In this document: in pieces, positions 1 to 9,871 of the stretch | Layout of the letters: each line of letters starts with the position of its first letter | Numbering within the stretch: position 1 is the stretch's first letter | Origin: Clavaria fumosa | Lineage: Eukaryota; Basidiomycota; Agaricomycetes; Agaricales; Clavariaceae | DNA length: 64,000 nt | Reading direction: 5' to 3' | Assembly: GCA_951802425.1 (NCBI GenBank) | Contig: OX637804.1 | Location: 1,984,001 to 2,048,000 of the forward strand | Made by a program: the position numbers and the translations under genes | The notes under the pieces: model-generated | The model's database searches: none | Seen by the model: the letters and a program-made list of their open reading frames with translations, nothing else | What the model was told of the DNA's origin: nothing

Positions 1-1568
1 TGTCCGCTTTCATCTTGCTGAACACATCAGCAAAGTTGTGATATTCCTCCAGGACGGAGGACAGGTCCACCGGTTCGGTTGTGATGGAGCGGACAGATGT
101 TTCATCACCAAAGTGGTGCAGCATGAAAGTCTGGGATCCCTTTGACTCGGAGATCTTGGAAAATTCAGCTGCATTGACAAAACGAATCTCCGGGTGCCAT
201 GGTGGTGATTTCGGAGGGGGAGTGAGGACCATAGTTCCCACTTTCGGAGTCGGGGTTTGGGTGTCGGAGGTCGGATTTGATGTTCGGGAATACTTCGGTG
301 TCTGGAATTTGATACTGCCTCTTACCCAGTCAACCAATGGGTTGTAGCGGGTGAGCCAGTTATATCCGAGGACAGCAGAGCAGGTGGGATCCATTTGGGC
401 TACCAGGAAATCGATATTGAAAAGTTCTCTGGTAGGGAATTGGATGGAGAGAGTGAGTGTGGATTTGATGATGTCTGCAGAGGAGCCATCGAAGAGGCGG
501 AGTGACATGGGGGAAATCGGAGTTGTCTGGAGTTTGTGTTGCTTGACAAACTCAGGACTTATGAAACAATGCGACGACCTGGAATCAACCAGGGTCCAGA
601 AATACGGAGAATGATCTATATTCGGAGCAGACAGAGTTATGTACAAGGAGTTGGACGAAGGGGAAACAGCAGATGCGCTGAGGCGGAACTTGTAATGTGC
701 ACTGGCTGGGGCGGTGCAGTCCTCCGGTAGTGCAGACTTCGAAGGGCCGCTCAGGAGTTTTTTGCCTGAGCAGCCACAGCCTTAACCTCTGGAACTGTGT
801 CGGAGGTTGTGACGGTTCGGGCTTTCTTGCCCTGCATGTTCTGGGACTTCGGGCAGTCCTTTGCAACATGTCCGGTTCCTCCGCAAACAAGGCAGAGGTT
901 GTTGTTGAAGCGGCGTTTCCGTTCCTCCGGAGTTAGCTTTCTGTCTTTGCTGATCTTATTATCCTTCGGGGGATCAGTTTTTCATGTGGATCCGGAGGTG
1001 TTCGATGCTGTTCCGGAGTTGTTGGCGGGTTTGTTTCCTCCAGACGATTGTCCAGAGTTATTTGCTTGGCAGGGCTTGTTGTCGGATCTGGCAGGTGCAT
1101 TGTGGGAACGTTCGCCTTGACGTTCCCAGTATCGTGTGTCGATGTCCTGGCAGAGTTTGCGTGGGACAGGAAGGGAAGTTGGTTTCCTGACTCAGGAAAT
1201 CTCATCCTTGAGGCGGTTCGGGAGTCCGCGGTAATAGTTGTGCCGGAGCACGGCTTCGTCCCACCGGAGCCACGCAGCTATCTGGTTAAACTCAACATTG
1301 TACGTCATGATCCGCTGGGAGTCCTTCATGTGGAGGCGGTCGAGTTCGGCCTCCGCATCTCCGACGGGATCATGCGGTCCAAAGTTATCCCAGAGTTCCT
1401 GGACGAATAGGTTCCAGTCGAAAATCCAGTCGGCATCCGGGGCTTCGCCTAGGAGAGCGGGTTCGAACCACTCGAGAGCGGTTGATGGCAAAGTTTATCT
1501 TCACCGAGTCCTTGCTGAAAGTCTTTGGGCGGTCTCGGAAGTTCAATTCGCATTGAACCAAGAAACTA
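1..1568 (-). mobile_element. Ty3/Gypsy chromovirus fragment (inverted copy, gag-protease part)
   Basis: Read on the minus strand this is the gag-to-protease/early RT part of the same Ty3/Gypsy family as the plus-strand copy that follows; it mirrors 1867-3427. The capsid segment (1192-1491) keeps the motif TALEWFEP, which the plus copy has partly lost. The zinc-knuckle and protease regions follow leftward, and the copy leaves the window at position 1 in the stretch linking protease to RT. Frames are broken. Many differences from the plus copy are CG versus CA or TG (for example CCGAATGG versus CCAAATGG around 400/3030), consistent with CpG decay. Its 5' end is cut at 1568, inside gag, so no LTR is visible. 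Confidence 0.88.
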
Positions 1569-1590
1569 TGGAGTTTCTTGGAGTTGTGTC

Positions 1591-2676
1591 ATGCCCATGC
1601 CAACTGGACTATTCTCCAGCCTTCTCCGGCCTTCTCCGGCAGTCTCCGGACCCCCAATCGCTACTCCAGGCTCTCGGACCTATGTCCAGAGTGCCGGACT
1701 TTACTTGCGCGACATAGCGCAGGATCAGGAAGTGTGCCTGAAGGGCCACCAACTGATGTCCGCACTAGTTGCTGTTGCCTCGGGCAACCAGGAACTGGTC
1801 CTGCCCTGGACCCGTCGCCCGGACAATTTGATGGACTCCTGGAAACATCTGTACATCATAGTTCCGTAGTTTCTTGGTTCAATGCAAATTGAACTTCCGA
1901 GACCACCCGAAGACTTTCAGCAAGGACTCGGTGAAGATAAATTTTGCCATCTCCTTCCTGCAGGGAACCGCTCTCCTAGGCGAAGCCCCAGACACCGACT
2001 GGATTTCCGACTGGAATCTATTCGTCCAGGAACTCCGGGATAACTTCGGACCGCACGATCCCATCGGAGATGCGGAGGCCAAACTCGACCGCCTCCACAT
2101 GAAGGACTCCCAGCGGATCACGACGTACAATGTCGAGTTTAACCAGATAGCTGCGTGGCTCCAGTGGGACGAAGCCGTGCTCCGGCACAACTATTACCGC
2201 AGACTCCCGAACCGCCTCAAGGATGAGATTTCCTGAGTCGGGAAACTGACTTCCCTTCCTGTCCTGCGCAAACTCTGCCAGGACATCGATGCGCGATACT
2301 GGGAACGTCAAGGCAAACGTTCCCGCAATGCACCCACCAGATCTGACAACAAGCCCTGCCAAGCAAATAACTCTGGACAATCGTCCAGAGGAAACAAACC
2401 CGCCAACAACTCCAGAGCAGCATTGAACGCCTCCGGATCCGCATGAAAGACCAATCCCCCGAAGGATAATAAGATCGGCAAAGACGGAAAGCTAACTCCG
2501 GAGGAACGGAAATGCCACTTCGACAACAACCTCTGCCTCGTTTGCAGAGGAACCGGACATGTCGCGAAGGACTGCCCGAAGTCCCAGAACATGCAGGGCA
2601 AGAAGGCCCGAACCATCACGACCTCCGACACAGTTCCAGAGGTTAAGGCTGCAGCTGCTCAGGCAAAAAACTCCTG
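1591..2676 (+). pseudogene. Gag (capsid and CCHC nucleocapsid) of Gypsy copy 1
   Basis: Structural protein of the retrotransposon particle. The N-terminal part runs from the ATG at 1591 and shifts frame near 1860. The capsid core (1874-2236) has the retrotransposon-gag pattern around FSKDSVKINFAISFLQGTAL and ends at a TGA (2234-2236). The knuckle follows at about 2527-2580 with spacing C-x2-C-x4-H-x4-C ([14 protein letters not shown]). Compared with the inverted copy, the residues EWFEPA after GTAL are deleted. A second TGA lies at 2444-2446. Both TGA codons also occur at the matching places in the inverted copy, so they arose before the pair formed or were inherited by both copies. Confidence 0.8.
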
Positions 2677-2781
2677 AGCGGCCCTTCGAAGTCCGCACTA
2701 CCGGAGGACCGCGCCGCCCCAGCCAGTGCATGTTACGAGTTCCGCCTCGGTGCATCTGCCATTTCCCCTTCGTCCGACTCC

Positions 2782-4691
2782 TTGTACATAACTCTGTCTG
2801 CTCCGAATATAGATCATTCTCCGTATTTCCGGACCCTGGTTGATTCTGGGTCATCGCATTGTTTCATAAGTCCCGAGTTTGTCAAGAAACACAAACTCTG
2901 GACAACTCCGATTTCCCCCATGTCACTCCGCCTCTTCGATGGCTCCTCTACGGACATCGTCAAATCCACACTCACTCTCTCCATCCAATTCCCTACCAGA
3001 GAATTTTTCGATATCGAATTCCTGGTAGCCCGAATGGATCCCGCCTGCTCTGCTGTCCTCGGATATAACTGGCTCACCCGCTACAACCCGTTGGTTGACT
3101 GGGTAAGAGGCAGTATCAAATTCCAGACACCGAAGTATTCCCGAACATCAAATCCGACCTCTGACACCCAAACCCCAACTCCAAAACTGGGAACTACGGT
3201 CCTCACTCCCCCTCTGAAATCACCACCATGGCACCCGGAGATTCGTTTTGTCAACGCAGCTGAATTTTCCAAGATCTCCGAGTCAAAGGGATCCCGGACT
3301 TTCATGCTGCACCACTTCGGTGACGAAACATCCGTCCACTCCATCGTGACCGAACCGGTGGACCTGTCCTCTGTCCCGGAGGAATATCACAACTTCGCTG
3401 ATGTGTTCAGCAAGACGAAAGCGGACACCCTAGCTCCGCATCGACTGTACGACCTCCGGATTAATCTGGAAGAAGGTAAAACTCCGCCCCATGGGCTGAT
3501 ATATTCCCTCTCCCAGACGGAGCTCTGTACACTGCAGGATTTCCTCAATGAACATCTCCACATTGGATTTATCTGCCCGACTAGCTCTTCCCATGGAGCT
3601 CCTGTTTTATTCGTCCGGAAAAAAGATGGAAGTCTCTGGCTATGCGTGGACTTCTGAGCCCTTAACCGGATAACCCGGAAAGACTGATATCTGATCCCTC
3701 TGACCCGCGATCTGCTGGACTAGCCGGAAGTGCTAAGGTTTACACCAAAATCGATCTCTGGCACACCTACCATCTGGTCCGGATCACGGAAGGCGATGAA
3801 TGGAAAACTGCCTTCCGGACCCGGTATGGTTTGTTCGAATGGTGCGTTATGCCCCTCGGACTTACTAACGCCCCTGTGGCATTCCAACACTTCGTAAATG
3901 ATGTGTTTTCCGACCTCCTGGACAAGTTTATGATCATCTACCTGGACGACATCCTGGTATACTCCGACAACCTGGAGTCACACGTACAGCATGTCCGAGA
4001 AGTATTCCGGTGCCTACGCGCCAACGGACTTTTCACTCACGCAGGAAAATGCTTCTTCCATACTGAACGAGTTGAGTACCTAGGTTTCCTGCTCTCTCCA
4101 GAAGGACTCGCGATGGACCCGGCGAAGGTGAAAGCCATTACGGAATGGCCAGAGCCCCGGAAAGTGAAGGACGTGCAGTCCTTCCTCGGATTCACCAACT
4201 TCTACCAGAGATTCGTCTTCTGGTACTCCGACATCGTCGTCCCTCTTACTCGACTCATGCGGAAGTCCTCCATCTGGAACTTCAATCCCAACTGCTGGGA
4301 AGCCTTCAACTCCCTGAAGACGGCTTTTACCTCGGCCCCGATACTGGCGAACTTTGTCCCCAACGTCCCTATAATTGTGGAAACAGACGCTTCGGACTAT
4401 GCAGTCGCTGCGATACTCTCCGTGGAATCGCCACCCGGAGAAATTCATCTGGTCGCTTTTCACTCCCGGACACTCCACGATGCGGAGTTGAACTACGACA
4501 CCCACGACAAGGAACTCCTGGCCATATTCGAGGCATTCGGTGAGTGGCATCACTACCTCGAAGGTTCCGCTATTCCAGTCCATGTCATCACGGACCATAA
4601 AAACCTGGAATACTTCAGAACTACCCGGACTTTGTCTCGGAGACAAGCCCGGTGGTTGGAATTCCTCTCCGGTTTCAATATGGTTATCTGA
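2782..4691 (+). pseudogene. Protease - reverse transcriptase - RNase H of Gypsy copy 1
   Basis: The protease active site DSGSSH lies near residue 17 of the 2782 frame. The RT N-terminal part follows (HGAPVLFVRKKDGS) and stops at TGA 3655-3657, with another TGA at 3685-3687 and a frameshift before 3831. From 3831 the frame holds the RT palm with catalytic YLDD (about 3937), the connection region, and RNase H with ETDASDYAVA and TDHKNLEYF, ending at TGA 4689-4691. The family consensus has arginine at each of these TGA positions, so CGA-to-TGA explains them. Catalytic motifs are intact but the frame is not. Confidence 0.85.
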
Positions 4692-4738
4692 TTCCGCCCC
4701 GGAAAACTAGGAACAAAACCCGACACCCTCACCCGACG

Positions 4739-5941
4739 ATGGGATGTTTATCCAAAAGAGGGAGATAGTGGCTACGCCAGCGTAAATCTGCAAAACCTCT
4801 GACCGATTTTCAACTCTGAACAGCTGGCCACCTCCCTCCGAGCAACTTCCCTCGAAGGACTCGTACTCCGATCTGTCCTTGTCATGGACGAGGAAAAACT
4901 CCGAACTGACATCCGGAACTCACTCTGTGATGATCCGGTCGCAAGCACACGCCTGGACAAAGTCCTCTCGGGCACTGGAGATAATCCCCGGTGGACTGTA
5001 GATGCATCCGGCTTCCTGCGACTGGACGACTGGATATATGTTCCAGACTCCAATGACCTCCAACTCCGTGTCCTACTGTATAGGCACGACCACCTGATTT
5101 CCGGACACTTCAGACAAAACAAGACTCTGGATTTGATCCGAAGGGAGTATACGTGGCCCAGACTTCGCAGTTTTGTCTCGGAGTATTGCAACTCCTGTAC
5201 TAACTGCAGCAGATCGAAGACCCGAAGGCACCGGCCTTACGGTCTCCTCCACCAACTCCTGGTCCCGGAATTACCATGGACTTTATCGAACACCTCCCAC
5301 AATCCGACAGATTTAATTCCATCCTTGTCGTCGTTGACCACTTTTCCAAGCAAGGAATCTTTACTCCGACCTATGACACGGTTACATCGACAGACCTCGC
5401 CGGACTTTTCATCCAGCATGTTTTCTCCAAGCACAGAGTTCCCTCGCATGTAACCTCCGATCACGGACCGGAATTTGTTTCTCACTTTTTCTGCTCCCTC
5501 GGAAAAGCCCTCGACATGACTCTCCATTTCACATCCAGACATCACCCGGAAGCAGATGGTCAAACCAAACGGTTGAACCAGACACTGGAGCAGTATCTCT
5601 GGTCTTACTGCAATTATCAGCAAGATGATTGGTCCGAGCTCCTCCCGCTTGCGGAATTTGCGTATAACAACGCTCCAAGCGAGACGACCAGAATTTCACC
5701 ATTCTTCGCTAACAAAGGTTACCATCTGAACATCTCCGTCCGAGTTGACCAGGACATGACTTCCTCCCGTGCCCGGACTTATGTTGCTGACCTGGAAACA
5801 CTCCACCAGGTACTCCGGCAACAAATCTTTGCCGCGCAGCAGTGGTACCAAAAGTCCGCTGACCAGCATCGCATTCCGGCCCTGGATTTCCACATCAGAA
5901 ACAAAGTTTTCGTTAAGGCGGAATTCTTCCGGACCACCTGA
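4739..5941 (+). pseudogene. Integrase of Gypsy copy 1, catalytic Glu replaced
   Basis: The N-terminal H2C2 zinc-binding module runs from about 5080 to 5215 (HDHLISGHFRQNKTL, then CNSCTNC). The catalytic core begins at 5276 after a frameshift. The two aspartates are visible (VVVDHFSK and SDHGPEF). The residue 36 positions after the second Asp, where DD35E integrases have Glu, is Lys (codon AAA in ADGQTKRLNQ). A GAA-to-AAA change at ACCGAA fits CpG decay on the opposite strand. The core ends at TGA 5939-5941, before the C-terminal part. This enzyme would be inactive even if translated. Confidence 0.85.
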
Positions 5942-5965
5942 CTGTCCAAAAAGCTCAGCGAGAAA

Positions 5966-6355
5966 ATGCTCGGACCTTACAAGATCATCACTCAAGCCAG
6001 ACGAAGCTCCTTTACTCTCCGACTCCTGGAAACCCTCCGCTCCGTACATCCAGTATTCCCCCTTTCAATGCTGGAATTGGCGACAGCCAACACAATTCCA
6101 AACCAGATCCAGCCCCCTCCGGAACCTGTAGTTGTCGACAGAGAACTGGAATTTGAGATCACGGAGATTTTGGATTCTAAGTACGACAACTGGAGGAAGA
6201 CTTGTAAGCTACTCTACTTGGTCTGGTGGACGGGTTACGAAGGAACTGACGAAGAAACCTCCTGGCTGCTCGCTACGGAGCGTGAGCATGCACCGGACCT
6301 CGTCGCGGACTTCCATTCTGCGTACCCCGACAAACCCGGACCTCTCGGAGTTTAG
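5966..6355 (+). pseudogene. Integrase C-terminal region and chromodomain
   Basis: After TGA 5939-5941 the frame continues with the integrase tail (GPYKIITQARRSSFTLRL) and then a chromodomain of about 55 residues, recognisable by EFEITEILDSK, YLVWWTGY and ETSWLLA. The aromatic residues expected to form the methyl-lysine cage are largely present (Y/W in LYLVWWTGY and W in ETSW). The frame ends at TAG 6353-6355. The chromodomain places the element in the chromovirus branch of Ty3/Gypsy. Confidence 0.85.
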
Positions 6356-6453
6356 GTTTCACTCAGACTTAGTTCACACAAAGTCCGATCAACGGAAATC
6401 CAATTCGCAAAAAAAAAACAAAAAAAAAAACATATATACGATATAAGTTACAC

Positions 6454-6994
6454 TGTAACGGGAAGCGGGGCCGAAGGCTCGGAGATGCTTTCCGTCAGGT
6501 GATCAGGTGCCGGGATTATGTTAGTCCCGAGTGCTGGAATGAGAGGATCGAAAGCTGTCTGGTCGACTGGGTCAAATTGGGAGATTACTCTGTCGCTGGG
6601 TCTTCCAGGCCTAGGAAAGAGCGAAGTAGGGTGGTTCTGGCTCTGTACTCAGAGTCAGAGGCTTCGAGAATTCGCTGCCTGAGATTGGCTACTCCTCGTG
6701 CGAACGCGTGCTCGAGGGCTTGGCGGTCGGGGTGATCGCGTCCAAGGATATCGACGCAAATAGAATGACTGAACTCAGTCAGGTGGTGTGTGAGTCGTGT
6801 GATCTGCGCTCGTCGCTGAGTCAGCGTCAGGTAGATCCGTCCGGAGGTTGGCGTAGTCGCTACTTTGGGCCAGGAGGAGAGGGGGTATCTCTCGTCGGCA
6901 GTAGGGAAAGCCAGTGTGATTTCACCAAAGTACGATAAGGTGATAAGGACAAGTGAACAACGCTAAGGAGCTTCCCATGCCACCACACCCCTTA
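6454..6994 (+). repeat. Probable 3' LTR start of Gypsy copy 1
   Basis: An A-rich tract (6411-6430) that could serve as polypurine primer is followed at 6454 by TGTAACGGGAAG, a typical LTR start. No second LTR copy is in the window to define the end. The apparent TTACA end at 6992-6996 is better explained by the insertion boundary of the next element, so the LTR may continue to the right of 8104 (TATATA at 8103). Confidence 0.5.
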
Positions 6995-7103
6995 CAGTGG
7001 TCCCTGTTAATTTAGTATACTAAATATCAGTTAATGTACCAAAATGCTTTGAACTCAAGCCAGCTACAGCTGATCCTACTAATGTCAGCAAATGCTGTAA
7101 AGG

Positions 7104-7273
7104 TAGTATACTTACATCCAGCTACTGCTGACTATACTAGTATACTTACATCCAGCTACTGTTGACTATACTAGTATACTTACATCCAGCTACTGTTGAC
7201 TATACTAGTATACTTACATCCAGCTACTGTTGACTATACTAGTATACTTACATCCAGCTACTGCTGACTATAC
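7104..7273. repeat. 34 bp tandem repeat, 5 copies
   Basis: Five near-identical 34 bp units (TAGTATACTTACATCCAGCT followed by ACTG(C/T)TGACTATAC) lie just inside the left inverted repeat. Units differ only at one C/T position. Each unit begins and ends with GTATAC-like palindromic sequence. Confidence 0.95.
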
Positions 7274-7659
7274 TAGTATAGCATGACATCACACTTAATT
7301 AACTTGAGCTGTGAACTTAGTGCAGTAGTTGCTATCAAATAGTTAACTAGACATAATAGCTGTGTATTTATTGACATGAAATAAATAAGCCCAAATACAG
7401 ATAAATATTTATCAAATGCCTCTATATTGAAATTCAGCTTATATAAACATCAAAATATGGCCTCAAATTAAAACATTATATAAAATTGAATGAACTTCCT
7501 GAAGCTGTGGCAGTACATTGCCATGTTTATATTATCATAATTACAAGTGCTGTGCTCAAATTAATGATTCAATTCACAAGTACTACAACTGAGTTAATTA
7601 AACCTGCTTGTAACTACTGCACTCACAAATAGTAGACTCAAGTTGTGCATAGTGTGCAG

Positions 7660-7935
7660 AAATTACTGTTGAATAGTATACTACATCAATCAGCAGTTGC
7701 TGGATCAAGTTAACTGGAATATTTTTACCACTGCTTTTGCTGTAGAATAGTATACTATACTAACCAGCAGCTACTGGACCAAGTTAACTAGTGTTATTTT
7801 ATGACTGCTATTACTGTTGAATAGTATACTACAACAATCAGCAGCTGCTGGATCAAGTTAACTGGAAATACCCTGTAGCTGTTATTACTGTAGATTAGTA
7901 TACTATGTTCACCAGCAGCTGCTGGATTAAGTTGA
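7660..7935. repeat. Imperfect ~70 bp tandem repeat, about 4 copies
   Basis: Four diverged units share the core AATAGTATACTA, then CAGCAG(C/T)(T/A)(G/A)CTGGA and AAGTTAACT. They lie in the right half of the hAT-like element and are older than the 34 bp array, judging by divergence. Confidence 0.75.
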
Positions 7936-8457
7936 CTTCTACTGTACTGTAATAGTATAGTCAGCATTAGCTGGACATAAGTATACTGCCTTCACAGCAT
8001 TTGCTGACATTAGTAGGATCAGCTGTAGCTGGCTTGAGTTCAAAGCATTTTGGTACATTAACTGATATTTAGTATACTAAACTAGCTGGGACTATTGCCC
8101 CTTATATACCTCAGGGGTGCTGCGGGTTCCTGCAGCGCAGTCCATCGTCTGCAGCCCAAGGATGCTATCCATCTGCTGCGGTGTATCCCTCCACAGGCCT
8201 GCTCAGTCCGCAGCTGCCTGCTACTGCTCTTCGACGCAGCTGCCCTCGTGGGCTCGCACAGTCCGCAGCTTGCCGAATGCTGCCCTACACTCTTATCTTG
8301 GACGTCATCGCCTTTCGCTTATTGGCCCATGTGCTGTTCCGCAGTCTTCCACATGGCGCAGCTTTATCTCCACATGCTCCTTCATCTGTCATGTGCTCCT
8401 GTGTGACGGTTCCTTCCCACCACCTCACTTATCTCCCGGTTCTTATCCGTCCTTCGT

Positions 8458-8466
8458 AGTATATAA
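8458..8466 (+). promoter_or_regulatory. TATA box upstream of a 148-codon ORF
   Basis: AGTATATAAGG followed by a TC-rich stretch (TCTCTCTCCCC) lies about 85-90 bp upstream of the ATG at 8548, a normal arrangement for a fungal core promoter or for an LTR promoter. Confidence 0.4.
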
Positions 8467-8547
8467 GGAGGGCTTGTACCGCTTCTCTCTCCCCATCTTC
8501 TGCTATGTGCTGGGGCCCCCACAAGCTTAACTTCCTCCCCTCCTCCA

Positions 8548-8994
8548 ATGTCTTCCAGCAAGTCGCCCCCCTTGTACTCTCTTGTGCGGCCTTCCACTGG
8601 GCGGTTCAGAGGGGAGCCGACAACCTCCTCATTCTTACCGTTGCCCGACGATGCTATGCTTGCAGCCATCCTGGCCATTTTGCGTCGGGATGCCCTCGAG
8701 TCGTCCGCCTGGGCAACCTTATCTGTGACCTACTCGAGGACCCCCATAGTACCGTCTTTTCTTCCATTTCTCACTTGCTTTGCTGATTTCTTTCCTGTAG
8801 AATGGGATAGCGCTCCCCCTACTCGGTGGGCCTCTCCCACTTCCTACTCTGGGTGGAACTCCACTCCTCCACCCTCGCCTCCTCCGTCAGCCCCTGCGAT
8901 GGCTACGGTGGCTCTACCAGACGTCGAGGGCGAATATGTCCGGGCTGGGGAGTCTCCTTCTCAATCGGTGGACGAGGATAGGCTCTGGGTCTAG
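8548..8994 (+). CDS. Hypothetical protein, 148 aa
   Basis: Uninterrupted frame MSSSKSPPLYSLVRPSTGRF... to TAG, with a TATA box upstream and an A at -3 of the ATG. The protein is Ser/Pro/Thr rich, with one helix-prone stretch (DDAMLAAILAILRRDALE, about residues 34-51) and a proline-rich part near residues 105-118. I do not recognise a domain. A different frame of the same DNA encodes a CCHC-knuckle-like motif at 8646-8697, so this may instead be a decayed gag-like gene. The position between transposons makes a repeat origin likely. Confidence 0.35.
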   Translation: MSSSKSPPLYSLVRPSTGRFRGEPTTSSFLPLPDDAMLAAILAILRRDALESSAWATLSVTYSRTPIVPSFLPFLTCFADFFPVEWDSAPPTRWASPTSYSGWNSTPPPSPPPSAPAMATVALPDVEGEYVRAGESPSQSVDEDRLWV

Positions 8995-9215
8995 TGGTCC
9001 CAATGTCGAAGATTCCATTTGATGCAATACATAGTTTCTGGTTTCGGATTGGTTCTTGTATTACTTAGGTGCTTCGATTCCATAAACCAATCCCCAATGG
9101 CCATCAACAGCGAGGAGCATCTCCTCGCTTTTGATTGCCATTGGTACCTTGGTTTTCTTGTCTCTAGTGTTGCAGTTGTCCTTAGTCGTGTTGCCTTTGT
9201 TGTAGTTTGCCTTAG

Positions 9216-9871
9216 TTACATAATCGACTTTGTCATTCTTCCCATGACATACACCGGACCTAAGTCCGGTTCCCCCTCCACATCCTCCATCTCCATCTCC
9301 TGCTCTGCTCCTTCTCCCACCTCCGGCTGGACATCCATCAACGAAGAATGACGTGAGTGCACGATCTCCTGCTCCACCGCCCGGGCCATCTCCAGATCTT
9401 GTCTCTCCAGCACCCTCCGCAGGATCCAGTTATCCTGCGCGAGCTGCTCCTTCTCCACGAGCAGCTTGTTCATGTTGAGGTGCTCGACGAAATCCGGGAC
9501 GAGCTACCGGAGTTCAGTTCCGAACTCCGTAGGTGGCGAGGAACGGTTAATTTTTCGATAGTCAGGCCTGGGGGCAAAGATGGGTCAATCGTGACCTCAC
9601 AAGGAGGTGCCAAGAAGTCATGCCCAAGTATGTGGCGAACCTCGTCATCCGTGCGTCGGAATACGAAATAGAATTCATGCGATCACCTAATCTCCCAGTG
9701 TTTGCCAGCTTCGTTACCCCATACACATGAATGACATACCCCTTTCAAGCTGCGGCACGACATGCAACTGGCTGCAGGGAAGTCGAAACCCCGAAATCCT
9801 TCAATCCCCAAATGCTTGCATCGGACTAGTAGGCTTTCCATAAGGGGTTCGGTGGCGGCAGACATTGCCAT
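9216..9871 (-). pseudogene. Degraded minus-strand coding remnant (coiled-coil part plus upstream part)
   Basis: On the minus strand 9216-9473 encodes a charged, helix-forming segment (MNKLLVEKEQLAQDNWILRR... then an acidic tail). Just upstream the same frame reads ELR, a TAG, then LVPDFVEHLN, so the frame was longer. Further upstream a second segment reads FRRTDDEVRHILGHDF and APPCEVTIDP, and 9683-9871 holds a Cys-rich frame (CMSCRSLKGVCHSC). Together these look like one decayed transposon-type polyprotein, but the family is not identifiable by eye. Confidence 0.35.

Larger units (their letters stand above)
1569..6994 (+). mobile_element. Ty3/Gypsy chromovirus, degenerate, 5' LTR missing
   Basis: Plus-strand LTR retrotransposon with domains in the order gag, CCHC knuckle, aspartic protease, reverse transcriptase, RNase H, integrase, chromodomain, then an A-rich tract and an LTR-like sequence. 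It would copy itself through RNA and integrate, with the chromodomain expected to steer integration to chromatin. This copy is dead: at least seven in-frame TGA codons, several frameshifts and a mutated integrase residue. No 5' LTR precedes gag, because the inverted copy abuts within about 25 bp of the gag start. The 3' LTR begins near 6454 and its end is disturbed by the element at 6995. Confidence 0.9.
6995..8097. mobile_element. hAT-like non-autonomous element with long terminal inverted repeats
   Basis: Ends are CAGTGGTCCC on the left and, read inward on the other strand, CAATAGTCCC on the right. From TTTAGTATACTAAATATCAG inward the two ends match almost perfectly for about 90 bp. CCCCTTA is duplicated directly outside both ends (6988-6994 and 8098-8104), a 7 bp target-site duplication. 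Short CAG-type ends and a 7-8 bp duplication fit the hAT superfamily. No transposase is encoded. The interior is AT-rich and holds two different tandem arrays. Confidence 0.75.

Noticed and set aside
1238..1717. 159-aa plus-strand ORF and similar frames in the inverted Gypsy copy
   Set aside because: Antisense shadows of gag and protease coding on the minus strand.
6454..6996. LTR defined as TGTAA...TTACA ending at 6996
   Set aside because: The final CA belongs to the hAT-like element, whose CCCCTTA duplication explains the boundary better; the LTR end is left open.
7104..7273. Regular 34 bp array as a CRISPR
   Set aside because: No spacers: the repeats are contiguous, and the DNA is eukaryotic and part of a transposon.
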